Shown piece after piece: positions 1-12,715 of a stretch of 64,000 nt of DNA. Where the stretch lies: assembly GCF_000283155.1 (NCBI RefSeq), contig NW_004454171.1, forward strand, positions 12,184,873 through 12,248,872. Direction: 5' to 3'. This DNA comes from Ceratotherium simum simum (Eukaryota; Chordata; Mammalia; Perissodactyla; Rhinocerotidae). Made by a program: the position numbers and the translations under genes. The notes under the pieces are model-generated. The model had not been told where the DNA came from. It searched no databases and was given only the letters and a program-made list of their open reading frames with translations. How positions within the stretch are numbered: position 1 is the stretch's first letter; each line of letters starts with the position of its first letter.

Positions 1-2600
1 GGGCCGGCCCCTGGAATTATTTTTAGATTTCGTTTCTAATTGTTTGGTACTGGTATATAAAAATACAATTGATTTTATATTAACTTTGTATCCTACAATC
101 TTGTTAGATTCATTTATTAGTTACAATAATAATTTTGTAGATTCCTTAGGATTTCATATGTAGACAATCAGGTCTGTAAATAGAGACAGTTTTACCTATA
201 TGTTTCTGATGTTTGTACTTTTTAATTCTTTTTAGTGTTTTATTACAATGTATAGGACTTCCAATACAATGATGCATAGCAGTGGTGAGAATAAGCATTC
301 TTGCCTTGTTCCCAGTCTATTATTTCATCATTAAGTATCATTTGGCTATAAGTTTTTCATGGCAGTCATTTGTCAAGATGAGGAAGTTTCCTTCTATTCC
401 TAGTTTTCTGAGAGTTTCTATCATGTATGGCTGTTGAATTTTGTCAAATGCTTTTTTCTGCAGCTATTGAAATAATATTTTTTCTCCTTTATCCTGTAAT
501 ATGGTGAAATACTTTGGTTTTTGAATGTTAAAGCAATTTTGCATTCCTGAGATTTACTCCACTTTGTCATGATCTATTATACATTTTATATACTACTATA
601 TATCAATTTGCTAATAGTTTGTTGAGGACTTTGAATCTATGTTCACAGGGAATATTGGCCTCTAAATTTTCTTTTTTGTTTCCCAGTGTGTTTTTTCGGT
701 TTTAGTGTTAGAGTTATGCTGGCCTCATAAAATGAGTTGGGAAATATGGCTTCCTTTTCTATGTTCTGAAAATTTTAGTGATATTATTGAAAAGATTTGG
801 TGTTTTGTTCTTAAGTGTTTGAAAGAATTCACCAGTGAAACTATCTGGGTCTAGAGTTTTCTTTATGTGAAAGTTTTTGATAATAGATTTATTTCCTTTA
901 ATAGCTATAGAGCTATTCATATTTTCTATTTCATTTTGTGTCAGTTTTGTTAGGTTGTATTATTCAATTTATCTGTTAGATAAATTATGAATTTGTTGGT
1001 ATGAGTTTTTCCAAAATATTCCCTTATTATCCTTCTAGTATCTGTAGGACCTGAAATAATACACCCTCTTTCATTCCTGATATTAGTAAATTATGGTCTT
1101 GGGCTGGCCTGGTGGCATAGCGGTTAAGTTCGTGTACTCCACTTTGGGGGTCTGGGGTTTGCAGGTTCGGATGCCGGGCGCGGACCTACACACCACTTGT
1201 CAAGCCATGCTGTGGTGGAAGTAGATGGCATGGATGGTAGCCCAGGGCCAAGCTTCCTCAGCAAAAAAGAGGAGGATTATCAACAGATGTTAATTCAGGG
1301 ATAATCTTCCTCACATACACACACAAAAAAGTAAATTATGGTCTTGATCAGTCTAGTTGGGAGTTTATCAATTTTCTTGATCTTTTCAAGAAATTAGTTT
1401 TGGCTCTTTCTCTATTGTTTGTGTTTTTTTAATTTTATTGGTATCTGCTCTGATCATTATTTTTTTTCCCCTTCTGCTTACTTTTTATTTATTTTACTCT
1501 CCTTTTTCTACGTTCTTAGTGTAGAACCTTAGGTAACTGACTTCAGACTTTTTATTATTTTTAGTATGAGCACTTAAAGCTATTAATTTCCCTCAATGCC
1601 CTATCTCATCTGCATCTAACAAATTTTGATATCCTGTATTTTCATTCAGTTTGGAATATTTTCTAATTTCTGATTTCCTTTGTGATTTAGAACTATGTTA
1701 CTTAAATTATAAATATTAGTGATTTTTCTAGATATATTTTTGTTATTAATTTCTAGTTTAATTCCATTGTGATCAGAGAATATTCTCTGTATGATTTTAA
1801 TCTTTATTAATATATTGGAAGTGATTTTATGGCCAATCAGCATATAGTCTGTCATGGGACTGTGCTCTATATACTGGAAAATAATTTGTATTCTCCAGTT
1901 GTTGGTGTTATCAATTAGATCAAGGCAGTGATAATGTTTTTCAGGTCATCTATATATCTTTAACTTTTTTTTTTCTATTTCTATCGATTGCCAAGAGAGA
2001 GGTGTTATTTATTTCTCCCTATAATTTTGCCAGTTTTTACTTCATGTATTTTAAAGCTCTGTTATTAGGCACATACACATTTATGATTGCTATGTCTTCC
2101 TATGAATCGATCCTTTTATCATCATGAAATGTCCCTCTTTATCTCTAGCAATGCTTTAATTCTGAAATCTATTCTATATATTAGGTATAAATGTAGCCCT
2201 CCAGCCTTCTTATGTTTGCATTGCGTGTCTTTTTCAATGCACTTATTTTCAATCTCTCTGTGTGTTTATATTTAAAGTGCGTCTGTTATAGACAGTAAAT
2301 AGCTGGGTCCAGCTGGTTTATGCATTCTGGCTATTTCTGAATTTTAACTAGACTGTTTAGTCTATCAACATTCAATATTATTGTTGTTGATAGGGTTGGA
2401 TTTAGGTCTACCATTTCACTATTTGTTTTTTGTTGTTTTTCTTCTGTTTCTTTTTTTTTTTTACCTTCCTTCTAATATATTTTAGAATTCCATTTTAATT
2501 TCTCTATTATTATTTTGGCTTTTTGCCTACCTTTTAGTGATTGCTCTAGCAATTGTAATTTACATCCTTAACTTTTTATAGTCCATTTAGAGTAAATATT
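1..2600 (-). mobile_element. L1 LINE fragment, antisense ORF2 (truncated by the window edge)
   Basis: The + strand reads as the reverse complement of L1 ORF2. Reverse-transcriptase-region signatures appear on the + strand (for example 'tggcctcataaaatgagttg' at 720) and endonuclease-region signatures later ('gtagcttgtt'-like text and 'agctgggtccagctggtt' around 2300). The order from reverse transcriptase to endonuclease along + confirms minus orientation. All frames are heavily broken, so it is an inactive old copy. It is interrupted by an ERE SINE at 1101-1329. The right edge is approximate. Confidence 0.8.
1101..1329 (+). mobile_element. ERE SINE inserted in L1
   Basis: It starts GGGCTGGCCTGGTGGCATAG, has a B-box-like GGTTCGGATGCC, the repeated gttagctcaggg/tcttcctca body and an A-rich tail. 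The target duplication AGTAAATTATGGTCTT flanks it at 1085-1100 and about 1330-1345, which proves insertion into the L1. It is a non-coding Pol III-type SINE derived from a tRNA. Confidence 0.93.
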
Positions 2601-2649
2601 GAGCAATTTCATGTAAAATATAAAAACCTTGCAAATGTATAGCTTTAAC

Positions 2650-2835
2650 AATCTTAAAAATTCTCATCACAAGAAAAAAACTATGTATGGTGATGGATGT
2701 TAACTAGACTTATTGTGGTGATCATTTTGCAGTATATACAAATATTGAATTATTATATTGTATGCCTGAAACTAATATAATGTTATATGTCAATTATATC
2801 TCAGTTAAAAATATATATATCTATATATATATTTT
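2650..2835 (+). mobile_element. L1 3' end fragment with AT-rich tail
   Basis: The sequence 'ggtgatggatgttaactaga', 'ttattgtggtgatcattttg' and '...gtcaattatatctcagtt' is the characteristic end of an old mammalian L1 3' UTR in plus orientation. It runs into a degenerate (AT)n tail at about 2808-2832. Confidence 0.65.
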
Positions 2836-4452
2836 GATAAAATGTCTTTTATACCTGGAAATTAGAATTGACTTTTTAAACTAAAATTTCATTCATTACA
2901 TTATCGAAGTTTGACTATTAAATTATCTGAAATTTCTCCAAAAATTCTGATAAGGCCTGGCATTTATAGCTATTATAATAGATGAAACAAATTATCACCA
3001 CATAAGCAAACAATGCATGTTTCTCTGTAATCTCTATTATATCTAAAGCAATAAACAAATGCTAATGACTTTAAATATTTACAATTTTATCTATTTCTGT
3101 TCACTTCTTTTCAACTGCTTTTTTTCTGGGTCCAAATCTGTTTTCTATTCTAATTTATATTTAGCATTATAGCTTGTATTCCCATAATAGTTTTGGAGTC
3201 AAATGGTTTAAAATGCTACTCTTTCATTGCTTAAAGATGTTTTATAGAAAATTCTCCTTTTTAATCTTTGCAAATGATACACGCCTTCAATTTCACAGAT
3301 TAATAAGCAGAAAGAGGACATGGAAACAAGAAGAAAGTTTGACAGCACGAGCAGAAGGGTTTGCATTTAAGTTCTTTTTTTCTTTTTCTTTTATTCTGTG
3401 CTTCTCTTATTTTGGCATGTGGGTTGAAGAATGTATACATACCATACCAAAGCTTTTCACTTTCTAACATCTGAGTTTGAAGGAGAAAATCCTTAACAGT
3501 GAGGCAGGAAATGTGGATGGGAGACCAGAAGGCTGATGGCAGAGGGCAGTGAGAAGGAGAGTGGGTGGGTAGGGCGTTGAGACAGCAAGCCTGGCGTAAA
3601 GAAAGTGAGAAGTGACATCCCGGGATGCTGGTCCTTAGGCTCAAGGCCTTGCCTCTTCAGATTCCTGTCTCTTTACTTCTGCCTTCTATTCTTCTGCCTT
3701 CTTACAAATAAGATGCAAACCTCAAGCTACCACCTCACTTCCCTCCACAAAGAGCCCCCCCTTGCCAGGTGCTTCCAGAAAACACTGATTTGTTGGTATG
3801 TTTTTCTTAGTACACTAGCATCAATGGGAGAAGTGGAAAAGCAGACCCAGCCTGCCGGTTAAATCAGGGCAGAGGGATTGTGGGATGGGAGCAAGAAGAA
3901 GCCCATGCTCTTTGGGACTGAAAACGTCAACCCTGCGATTCCAGCTCAGGGGAGGGGAGGGGAGGAAAAGAAAGGGACCCAAATCTGAAGAATGACGTGA
4001 GAATAACAAAGCTGGTTCTTTTTCGTGTGCCAGAGTCTGAGATCAGTCAAGGGAAGAGAAGCCACTTTGTCCCCGTGGCCCTCACAAGCCGGGACTCCAT
4101 TCAAGAGTGGTGCCATTTTGAGGCCACATTCTGCCTCCATCAGTTCGTCGTCTGTCAGGACCAAAATGGTTAAGACTCCAAAGCAGTCGTCAAAGGAAGA
4201 GCCCCATGTGGTAAGAACTGCTCCCATGACCACACCCTATGACACCTTCATCTGCGTAGGGGCTACTGTTCTGTTAGCGCTATTGCAACCGCAGCGTCAC
4301 ACCTCACATCCAGCGTCAACAAAGCCAACGGTCTCAACACACCTGATTCTCCCTACTACCCCTTGTACGAATCTGGGCAAGGGGCTCTGGCTGCTCTTCT
4401 CTGCACTAGCGTGTCCTTGTTAGGCCCCTAGCTTGCCCAAGAGGGTGTCACC
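2836..4452. other. Unassigned sequence with a GC-richer patch
   Basis: Apart from the candidate exon at 3299, nothing recognisable was found. From about 3500 to 4440 the DNA becomes GC-richer and several frames on both strands stay open for 85-130 codons, including 4025-4423 on + and 3946-4233 on -. Long open frames in both directions over the same bases, without splice signals or a recognisable domain, suggest base composition rather than coding. A short (GGGGA)n run lies at about 3950-3965. Confidence 0.4.
3299..3358 (+). CDS. Candidate upstream exon: 20 codons, highly charged
   Basis: A pyrimidine-containing tract ends CTTCAATTTCACAG at 3298. It is followed by 60 nt that read INKQKEDMETRRKFDSTSRR in phase 0, then AGG|GTTTGC. 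The charged, Lys/Glu/Arg-rich character resembles the coiled-coil exons at 20 kb, and phase 0 would be compatible with the phase-0 exon at 18597. The donor is poor (T at +3 and C at +6) and the next in-frame stop follows immediately, so the exon must end here if it is real. It lies in sequence I could not assign to any repeat. It could also be a chance open stretch. Confidence 0.27.
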
Positions 4453-4695
4453 GGGACCGGCCCCGTGGCATAGCAGTTAGGTGCGCGCGCTCCACTGCTG
4501 GCGGCCCGGGTTCGGATCCTGGGTGCGCACTGATGCACCGCTTGTCAGGCCATGCTGTGGCGGCGTCCCATATAAAGTGGAGGAAGATGGGCACAGATGT
4601 TAGCCCAGGGCCAGTCTTCCTCAGCAAAAAGAGGAGGATTGGCATGGATGTTAGCTCAGGGCTGATCTTCCTCACCAAAAAAAAAAAAAAAAAAA
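4453..4695 (+). mobile_element. ERE SINE
   Basis: The head is GGGACCGGCCCCGTGGCATA, followed by a GGTTCGGATCC B box, 'gatgttagctcagggctgat' and a tail of about 19 A. It is full length by comparison with the other copies in the window and little diverged, so probably a young copy. Confidence 0.93.
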
Positions 4696-4699
4696 GAAA

Positions 4700-7600
4700 G
4701 AAACTATGTTACCAAATGTAAAAAATAAAAGGGTATATTAAAAAAAAAAAGAGCTTGTCATCGTTGTCCCCGGTTTGGTGGTTTATTTAGCTTAGTCACC
4801 AAGCCTTAGTGGATCTCTATTAAATTAGCAAAGACAGGCCACATTCCATGCACTTCCTAGGGTGTATAATCTCTAACCCGTTACTGCCCAGTATCTACGA
4901 GAAGCTTCCTGAAGATTCCCTGAAGGACATGCAGGTATACAGTCCATTTGCTCGTAATATACCAAATTGGCAACTGGAGTAACTCACACCATCGGAGACA
5001 TGCCTGCATGAATTATATGCTATTGCTCTCCTTATCACCTTCCCCCTAAATAATCAGAATTGCTTTTATTGGACCTACAGTGGTACACTGGTCTACATGA
5101 AAGGGCATGTTAATAAGTAGCTCTGTAATGTTCAACTCAACATCGGCCTATTGTGTGGGCATGGCTGAGGCCCTGCTCACTGCACGACACACTATCTCCC
5201 TTTATGATGATCCTATGGGGGACTTTCTTCTGCTCTTAGTTATGAGAATAGTTGTATTTCTCAGAGCAATTGATCTATCTGTAGGCACGGTGAATTGTGT
5301 AACTAGTCACAGTTCCTTTTCCATGTGGACTTTTAGAAAGCTTAGAAGCCAAGTGGTGACAGACAGCCAATGTCTAACACTTGATAGAGACACTCTGTCC
5401 ACTTGCCCATGTTGATTTCCCATTCTCTCTTGTCTTGTTTCTACATGTTCTTCCTTCTTCTCTCACGGGGGGCAGAATCTGCCTCTCTAACACTTCGTTG
5501 TGGAGGTGCAGAGCAGAGTCATGCTCCCTCTGTCATCCTGGCTCCAAATGGGGTCAAGGAAAGGTATAGCCTGACTCACTGGGCTGATGGCTCACTGCTG
5601 GTACCCAGTGGAGGAGTAAGCGAGCAGGTAGAGAGAGACCTGGGTGTCATGTTAGTGGAAGTCATTCCCTATGAGTGGAGAAAAAGCATTCTCCTCTAAA
5701 AGCATTTCCACTCTGCAGAAAGTTAGGCAGTATAGACAATTGGAAACCAGTGTAATTTTCAAAGGAGAATGACATTTAGGGGGAAATATGGTGCATGACT
5801 GACCAGTGCCTGGGGTCTAGAAGTAAGATTTTTAGAAGCCAGGTCTTGGGAAGGTTTTTTTGTTTTTTGTTTTGGCCTGCAAAACAAAACAAACAAAAAT
5901 TACAAAACAAAAAACAAAGCCCTAGCCTGAGTATGCGGTGCTGCCTGCTGTCCTGGGCAGGGAAACCAGCCATACTGGGTGAGGGGCTCCAGGCTAAGCC
6001 CTGGACTTAGTGAGCCTGTGGCCGAGGCAGTGTCCTGTTCCAGAAGGTTCCGTCAGCTACCATGAAATCAGGTCAAGGGGCAGGAGTCTGTGGTCTGAGG
6101 CTCTGAGAGGATGGCCCAGAGGGCTCCAGAGCAGGGTCAGTGGCTGGGACGGAGCACCGGAACCTCCAATCCCACGAGGACAGCAGCATGGGGGAGCTGC
6201 CCTGGTCCCTACAGCAAGCCCAGGGCTGTAACTAAATCCCAGAATTGCAGATTAGAAACTCCAGGATCCTCAATTTACAGGTTGAAATTGAGCTTCCAAA
6301 GTCGCAGCCACGAGGGGCAGAAATATCGCTTGTTCTCACCCACGGAAAATGCACCATAAGGGAGAGACAAAGGCGGACGGGATGTCTGAGAAGGTGTCAT
6401 TTCAATAGGATTTTCTCTCAGTGTCACAGTCTTTCCTTCTGACTGTAATGATTGTTATTTTGATGTTGCCGAAGCTTAACAGTACATTTTATCAGCTGGA
6501 GAGACTCCATTAACTGGAGGTTAATGTGTAACAATAAGTAAAAATTGCACCAGGGGAGGGGAGAGATCACGTAAGCCGGTGTTTACATCTTTATATTAAT
6601 TGACTGGATTTTAAAGTGAAATATATTATTCTAGCTTACCATTATTACTATCATATACACCTTTGTTGTTCATAATAATTGTATTGTTATAGGCGCTCCC
6701 TTATATCACCTTTCCAGGTGGTATACTTTTCACTGCAGATTAGCCAAAGTATATGCATTCTGGTTCTCATTTTCCTGTTTCTCTCTTTTAAATATTTTAT
6801 TCTATTGAGGTCGCTGGACTTCTTAAAAATTGCCTGTAAAGGGTTTTATAATATTTAGCACATGTAAACCACCAAACGGAGAGCTTGCTGCAGGAACTTT
6901 TGACATCAGCCATTTAACTTATCTAATTAATCATACTTATTTTTTGAAATCTGTGTCATTCGGTGGGAACAGCACACGTGCTTCACGTAGTGGAGTACAC
7001 AGTGATAAACCAAGTGTTTAGCCAGTCTGAAAAACACGATATGAACAGTGCAGCCTGATTTCTGTTTATGAAAGATTTCGCAGCCTAAAACTTGTATTTG
7101 TACAGTGTTTTTGTGAAAGTTTATTTTTTGATAGCTGTAAAACATTTCAAATACTGAGGTTTCGTATAATAAGGTTAAACTGGATTCCCAGGTTTCCCCC
7201 CCACCCCACCCCCCGACCCAGGGTAATTAGTTAATTACGGTTGCACCCAGTCCATGCTCCCCTGGAAGACTTCTGAGCTTCCAAGGAGTAACCTGGTCTG
7301 AGCTGATGGAACATATGGTGCGTGCGTAGATCTGCAGAAAGCATCAGGACCCTTCTGTGTGGGAAATGGGACAAAGTCAATCGTGTTCCCATTCTTAAAG
7401 TTCACTCAATGAAAAGGCATATGTACAAGCATGAAAGACTTCAATAAAAACTCTAGAATGTTATTCTTTTAACATTCAAGAATTATGTAAAATATTTTTG
7501 CAAGGGTGTTGCAATTATGACCATAGTCACCCTGCAAGCTAGTAATTTAATAAAAAATTATTATTATAGGCTACAGAATGATTATTATATGATATATAGT

Positions 7601-10140
7601 ATTATAGGCTAGGTGGGTAAAGGAAAAATCTTTCTTTCTGAAATTTACCGTTGCTCTCCTATACAACCTTTTTATTTGATGAAATTGCACATAGAGTTTA
7701 AAATAAACTCCATCAGAGAAGAAAATAATATAATCTGTTCATGGTATCATTATTTCGTTCTTTTTTCCCTTGGCTTGGTTTGATAAAGCAGGCAGTTAAT
7801 AGGTTTGCAGAGCAATTTGAGGAAGCCAGCATTTTGCTCATTGTTGATCTGGCTTCACTGGTTCGTGGAATAATGCAGAGATGGGACAATCCTGGACACG
7901 TGCATGGTCTTCAGAGGTTGTCAAAGGATTTTTACTATATTTTTATAGATTATGTTGACACAAAAGAATTTTTCTTATCATACTGGATCTTTGTTTCATA
8001 CTATGAATAACTTTAAAATGTAGAGATGATTGGAATAATACACTAAAATTACTTGTTTTATTTTAAAATCAAAATTTTCATTTATTACTAAAATGATTCA
8101 CCTTTAAATTCTGCCCTCAGAGAATTGAAATAGAAAATCTGAGAAATATCCTATTTAAAATTCAACTGAAAGGTGGCTTTTACTTTCTCCATTATTTTAT
8201 TCTGAGTAGTTTGATGATAAATTAAATAAATACTTTCAGTCTATTTGGAACTGAAAGTATTTCAATGAAAATAATATTCAATATTTGTTGCTCAAATGAA
8301 AAATATTATTTGTTAAAAATCACTTGAAGGGTTTTATACTTTGTCTCTTCTTGTTTATTTTCTTACGGGACAATTATAACATTTTATTTGCAGAGGTTAT
8401 GATATTTTAGTATAATTGAACTTAAGGACCTAAGATATTACTGTGGAAATCAGGAAAAGATAGATTTGAGATGTGTATCCATTTCTCTTCTTCCCTAGAC
8501 GCTCTCAGTCATGGGGGCAGATGCTAGGTCCTGACCCCATGTCATATCACCCTCATAACAGAAGAAGTGTCCACTTGACATTCAGGAGCCCACAGAGCAT
8601 CTTACCCCTCACTGCATGGTGTTGTTCGATTTCATCTGCCTAGGTTTTAGCTGTGAGTTTCTCTCCAGTTCCCACGGGGAGTTGAGGCCTGTTTTAAACA
8701 CTAAGTCATTTGGCCAGAGTCCTGACATTGCCCAGACTTGGGTCCCCAAAAGACTGAACAGTTGACATACTGTCACTCATCCTAACTGCCAACATTGCAT
8801 ATACCAGTTCTGCCGCTTGGTGCTGTGAATTCTATCATAGAGCTGCTTCAATATCAATGCTTGCCAGAGTCAAGCCTGAGGTAGCTACACCCCTCTTGAC
8901 ACTGGCACTGGACTATCGGCCACCCTCTTCGGATCTAGCTCTACCAACATGTCAGTTCCTCCAGCCCTGATCTCTTCAGGCCTAGTCTCTCCAGGTCCTA
9001 GCTTGCTCCTCAAATCCCGGGGATAAGTTTATATAAGTTACGTGTCAAATTTTTTTTTAGGAATGTATTCTTCATTTAATATCCCTTTGTTTTCTTTTCC
9101 TCAATGTAATCTTACTTATTCATAAAAAATACTGAACTAATTAAGGAAAAGTTATTTGTTTTCCTGTATTTATTTATCTGTAACATGTTACTCCTAACTT
9201 GCATATCTGATCAACCTTAGATGACCAGTGTTATCTCACTGAATTGATTTAATGCCAGCCAAATCCAAAGAGTTGTTAAGTTTTGTTAGCCTTTATTAAG
9301 GAATCAAAGTACACTTTTATTTTGACTTTTAAAAATCTTGAAAATAGCTTGAGGATCTTCTTCACCAATCTCAATGTGAAAGCCATTCCTTTGTTGAATA
9401 TATGAATATATATATACCTGGAATAGAAAAACAAGTTACCTACAACCAATGCCATGAAGTATTATGGAGTCCAGTTAACCCAATGGCTGAAAGTATATGG
9501 TGAACCCACGTTTAGTTTTATGCCACCAGAAGTGATGGAGCCCAAACTGCCTGGAGTGTAATTCTGGTTGTCTGTCTGTCCAGTTGAGACTACGCAGATG
9601 GATTCTGATTAAGATACGTAACATTTCTGTCTGATTCACATTAGATAAGGCATAAGCATAATTTTAAAGGTAATTATATTAAAATTAGAAAGATTTCAAT
9701 ACACAATTTTAGATTGTTATACAACCATTGGAAGAGCTAGGAGAACAAATATTAGGAAAGCAGCAAAATGATTTCAGACTGAAGCACCCAAGCAGCTAGT
9801 TGATAAGAGATCAGGTAGAAATCACTGCAATTTGTAGGAAACTCTGGAAATCTCCCACCAAATAGCTTAATCTTCAGCAGTAAAGATAGTGTTTCTTAAG
9901 AGCTCTCCAGAAAGTCACTATGAAACTCATATTTGTCCATTCATCTTGCTCCAAACGTCTTTGGATAAGCTTTCCCAATGTTTCCATCAAAAGTACAATT
10001 CTTTGGAGTTCCTTGCATGTTATATCCTTCAAAAATTTTAAAGTTAATATAGATATTTTCATGTAACAAAAACTGGTATAATTTGCCACAGTAAGATTTG
10101 CATTTGACACTTTCATTTATACCATTTCCGGATCTTTCAT
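4700..10140. other. Unassigned, mostly AT-rich sequence
   Basis: No confident gene or repeat is visible across most of this stretch. A poly-A-like run at 4741-4750 may mark the end of an old retroposed copy. Around 5860-5915 there is a T/G-rich then A/C-rich near-palindrome of low complexity. The segment 8440-9020 is GC-richer and may be an old repeat, possibly of LTR type, but I could not name it. The candidate exon at 7792 lies inside. Confidence 0.35.
7792..7893 (+). CDS. Weak candidate exon within a 90-codon open frame
   Basis: A T/C-rich tract (GTTCTTTTTTCCCTTGGC) and TGATAAAGCAG precede an open frame that starts AVNRFAEQFEEASILLIVDL and remains open to 8010. The amphipathic and hydrophobic pattern looks more protein-like than the neighbouring sequence. 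No convincing donor is visible (CTG|GTTCGT is a possibility) and no family is recognised. It may instead be the remnant of an old transposon or a processed gene. The end given is a guess. Confidence 0.12.
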
Positions 10141-10149
10141 TTATTTTTG

Positions 10150-12380
10150 TAGAGCTAAGTTTCTGGCAAGTATCATATCTCCTCTTCCTGAAGAACTTCC
10201 TTTTGCAATTCTGATAGTGCAGATCTGCTGGTAATAAATTCTCTCAGCTTTCATTTGCCTGAAAAAAAATCTTTATTTTGCCTTCATTTTTGGCAGATAT
10301 TTTTCTGAGTATGGAAGTCTGGGTTCACAGTTTCTTTTTTTTTAATTCTTTGATGATGTCACTCCACTGTCTTTTGTCTTGCCTAGTTTCTGATGAAAAG
10401 TTTACTGTAAATTTTAACTTTGTCTGCAATATGTCTTTTACTTTGGAATGCCTCCAAGAGTTTCTCTTTATCTTTGCTTTTCAACACTTAGACTATAATG
10501 TGTCTTTGGGTGTTGTTTCTTTCTCAATCTCTGTCTCTCCAGATTGAGCCTCTTGAATTTGTGGTTTGATGTCTTTCATTATCTTTTCACCATTATCTTC
10601 AATTATGTCTTTTGCCCCATTCTCTCTCTCTTCTCCTTCTGATACTCCAATTACACATGTGTGATACTGTTCAATATTGTCCCACAACTCTTGGATGTTA
10701 TGCTCATTAATTTTGAACTACTTTTATCTCTTTGTGTTTCAGTTTGGGGAATTTCTTTTGACCTACCATCAAATTCACTAATTCTTTTCCTCAGCTATAT
10801 TGAGTCTACTCATGAGTGATCAAAGAAATTCTTTATCTTTGATGTTGTCTTTTTCATTTCTAGTATTTTCGTTTGATTCTTTTTTATATTTTCCATCTCT
10901 CTGTTGAAATTCCCTATCTTGTGTGTTGTTTACCTTTCTCCTAGGTTCTTTAACATTTCAATTATAGTTATTTTAAAGTCCCCATCTGATAGTTACAAAA
11001 TCTGGGTCATCTTTGAATCTAGTTCTGTTGATCATTTTGTCTCTTGATGACAGGTTCTTTTCTCCTTGCCTTTTTGTCTGTCCCATGATTTTTGATTGAA
11101 TGCCAGACGTCATGTGTAGAAGAGTAGAGATTGAAGTAAACAGTATTCTCACCTGGAAATGGCATGCCTTTTCTTATATCATACTGTTACTGTAAGAGGT
11201 TGAGCCAATCTCACCAGAAGTTGAGTTGAGTTGAGTTTGGTTGTTGCTATGATTCCTTCTAGTGGACCACAGCTTTGATATTCCTTTTGTGGTGGGTATG
11301 TTCTTAGAGTGGGAACTAGAGTAACAGAGAGTTTTCTCTGTGTGCTGCTCCACCCGCAGCTTTCAGCAGAACCTGTCCACCTGTGCCATGGAGTATGTCT
11401 TTCTCTGTACTCTTATCCCTCTCTTGGTAATGGTGCTATTGCTTGGTTCTCCATAAGTTAGGGAAGGGATGTCTTGTTGTTGTTCTAATCCAAACTCAGT
11501 CTTTGGGAAGTACCATGCGCCTGGCCCTCATAGGTGGGCTTTCTCAGGATTCCTGCCCCTCTTCCCTCTGGCAGTCTACCTCTGCCTTGTATCTGAAGTT
11601 GACCTTGGGCAGGAGTTTCCTGTCCCTCCTGCAATAGTAGGAAACCTCCACTTGGTATTAGTACATATTCTAAGGCCCAGGACAATTACTGACCCCTTAT
11701 CCAGGATAGGAGAATGTTTCTTTTATTTTTCCCCCTGCAGTAATATATCTTCACCTATGCCTGTGACCGAGAGGCTTTGTTGTCCTCCCCAGCAGTTGAA
11801 AGCTTTTCTTTCCCAGGAAGGATAGCCTGGGAGAAGTGGATGGGGCTTGGTGCCTAACAATTCTCCACTGGTCACTTTCTTTGAGTCTTATTGGCCAGAG
11901 AGTTTGCTTCCCCTCTCTCAGGGGCTTAAGACTTTTGCTTCCTAGGATAGAAGGGCTCAAGGAGGGTGCTTTTCTCTTAACAGCAGCTGATCCCCTTCTC
12001 AAGCCTGCATCATCAACAAGTCTCCTGCCCTGCCCTGAATTTTTGCGATGAACAGCTGGTAGGAGACAGGGAAAAGAGCTATGAGTGTGAACTCCCCTTT
12101 TAACATGTTCCCTCAGCTACTTCAGACTCCTCTGCTAACCCACACTTGCTTTTCAGTAGTTCTTTATATTTTAGCTTATTTTTATTACTTGTTGCAGCTG
12201 GCATGGTGCTGCTTCTGCTGTAGATGAGACTGTTCATGTGTCACATCTCTCCTTGGAGGGGCTCACTCCTCTTTGGAATTCAGGTTACCTGCTTGTGACC
12301 TCAGTTCTCTGATGGGTTCAAGAAAAGTTGTGATTTGGTAGCATATCTGGATTTTTCTTGTTAGTGTGGGAGTGGCATTT
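10150..12380 (-). mobile_element. L1 LINE 5' part, antisense (ORF1 remnant plus long leader)
   Basis: The minus-strand frame at 10493-10687 matches L1 ORF1p in character: a VIGVSEGEEREN-type motif followed by IKPQIQEAQ, the conserved core seen in mammalian ORF1p. The rest of ORF1 is broken. Sequence from about 11000 to 12380 is GC-richer and continues on the 5' side, as expected for the L1 leader. Open frames there, such as 11469-11825 on +, are leader sequence and not genes. ORF2 is absent. Confidence 0.75.
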
Positions 12381-12508
12381 TTTTCATCCCATGTGGGAGC
12401 CAGAAGTCTGATTTTTTTTTTTATAAAACAGATTCATACTTATTACTTATACAAAATTTGCTCAATAAAGAAATGTCAAAAGAAGAAAGTAAAAAAGAAT
12501 CCTTTTCA

Positions 12509-12702
12509 GGGCTGGCCCTGTGGTGTAGTGGTTAAGTTCGGCGGACTCTGCTTCGGCAGCTGGGGTTCGCAGGTTTGGATCCTGGGCACGGACCTACACC
12601 ACGCATCAGCCATGCTGTGGTGGCGACCCACGTATAAAATAGGGGAAGATTGGCACAGACGTTAGCTCAGGGCAAATCTTCCTCAGCAAAAGAAAAAAAA
12701 GA
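12509..12702 (+). mobile_element. ERE SINE next to a foldback
   Basis: The head is GGGCTGGCCCTGTGGTGTAG, followed by GGTTTGGATCC and 'gttagctcagggcaaatctt'. The target duplication AAAAAGAATCCTT(T/C)TCA is at 12493-12508 and 12703-12718. The insertion therefore split a pre-existing sequence immediately beside the inverted repeat at 12716-12828. Confidence 0.93.
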
Positions 12703-12715
12703 AAAAGAATCCTTC

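Noticed and set aside
4025..4423. 132-codon + strand open frame as a gene
   Set aside because: Overlaps a 95-codon minus frame over the same GC-richer bases, lacks splice or start context and resembles no domain.
4453..4695. tRNA gene suggested by an A/B-box-like GGTTCGGATCC
   Set aside because: It is the tRNA-derived head of an ERE SINE with its body and A tail; no cloverleaf is maintained.
11469..11825. 118-codon + strand open frame as a gene
   Set aside because: Lies in the GC-rich leader of the antisense L1 that begins at 10150.
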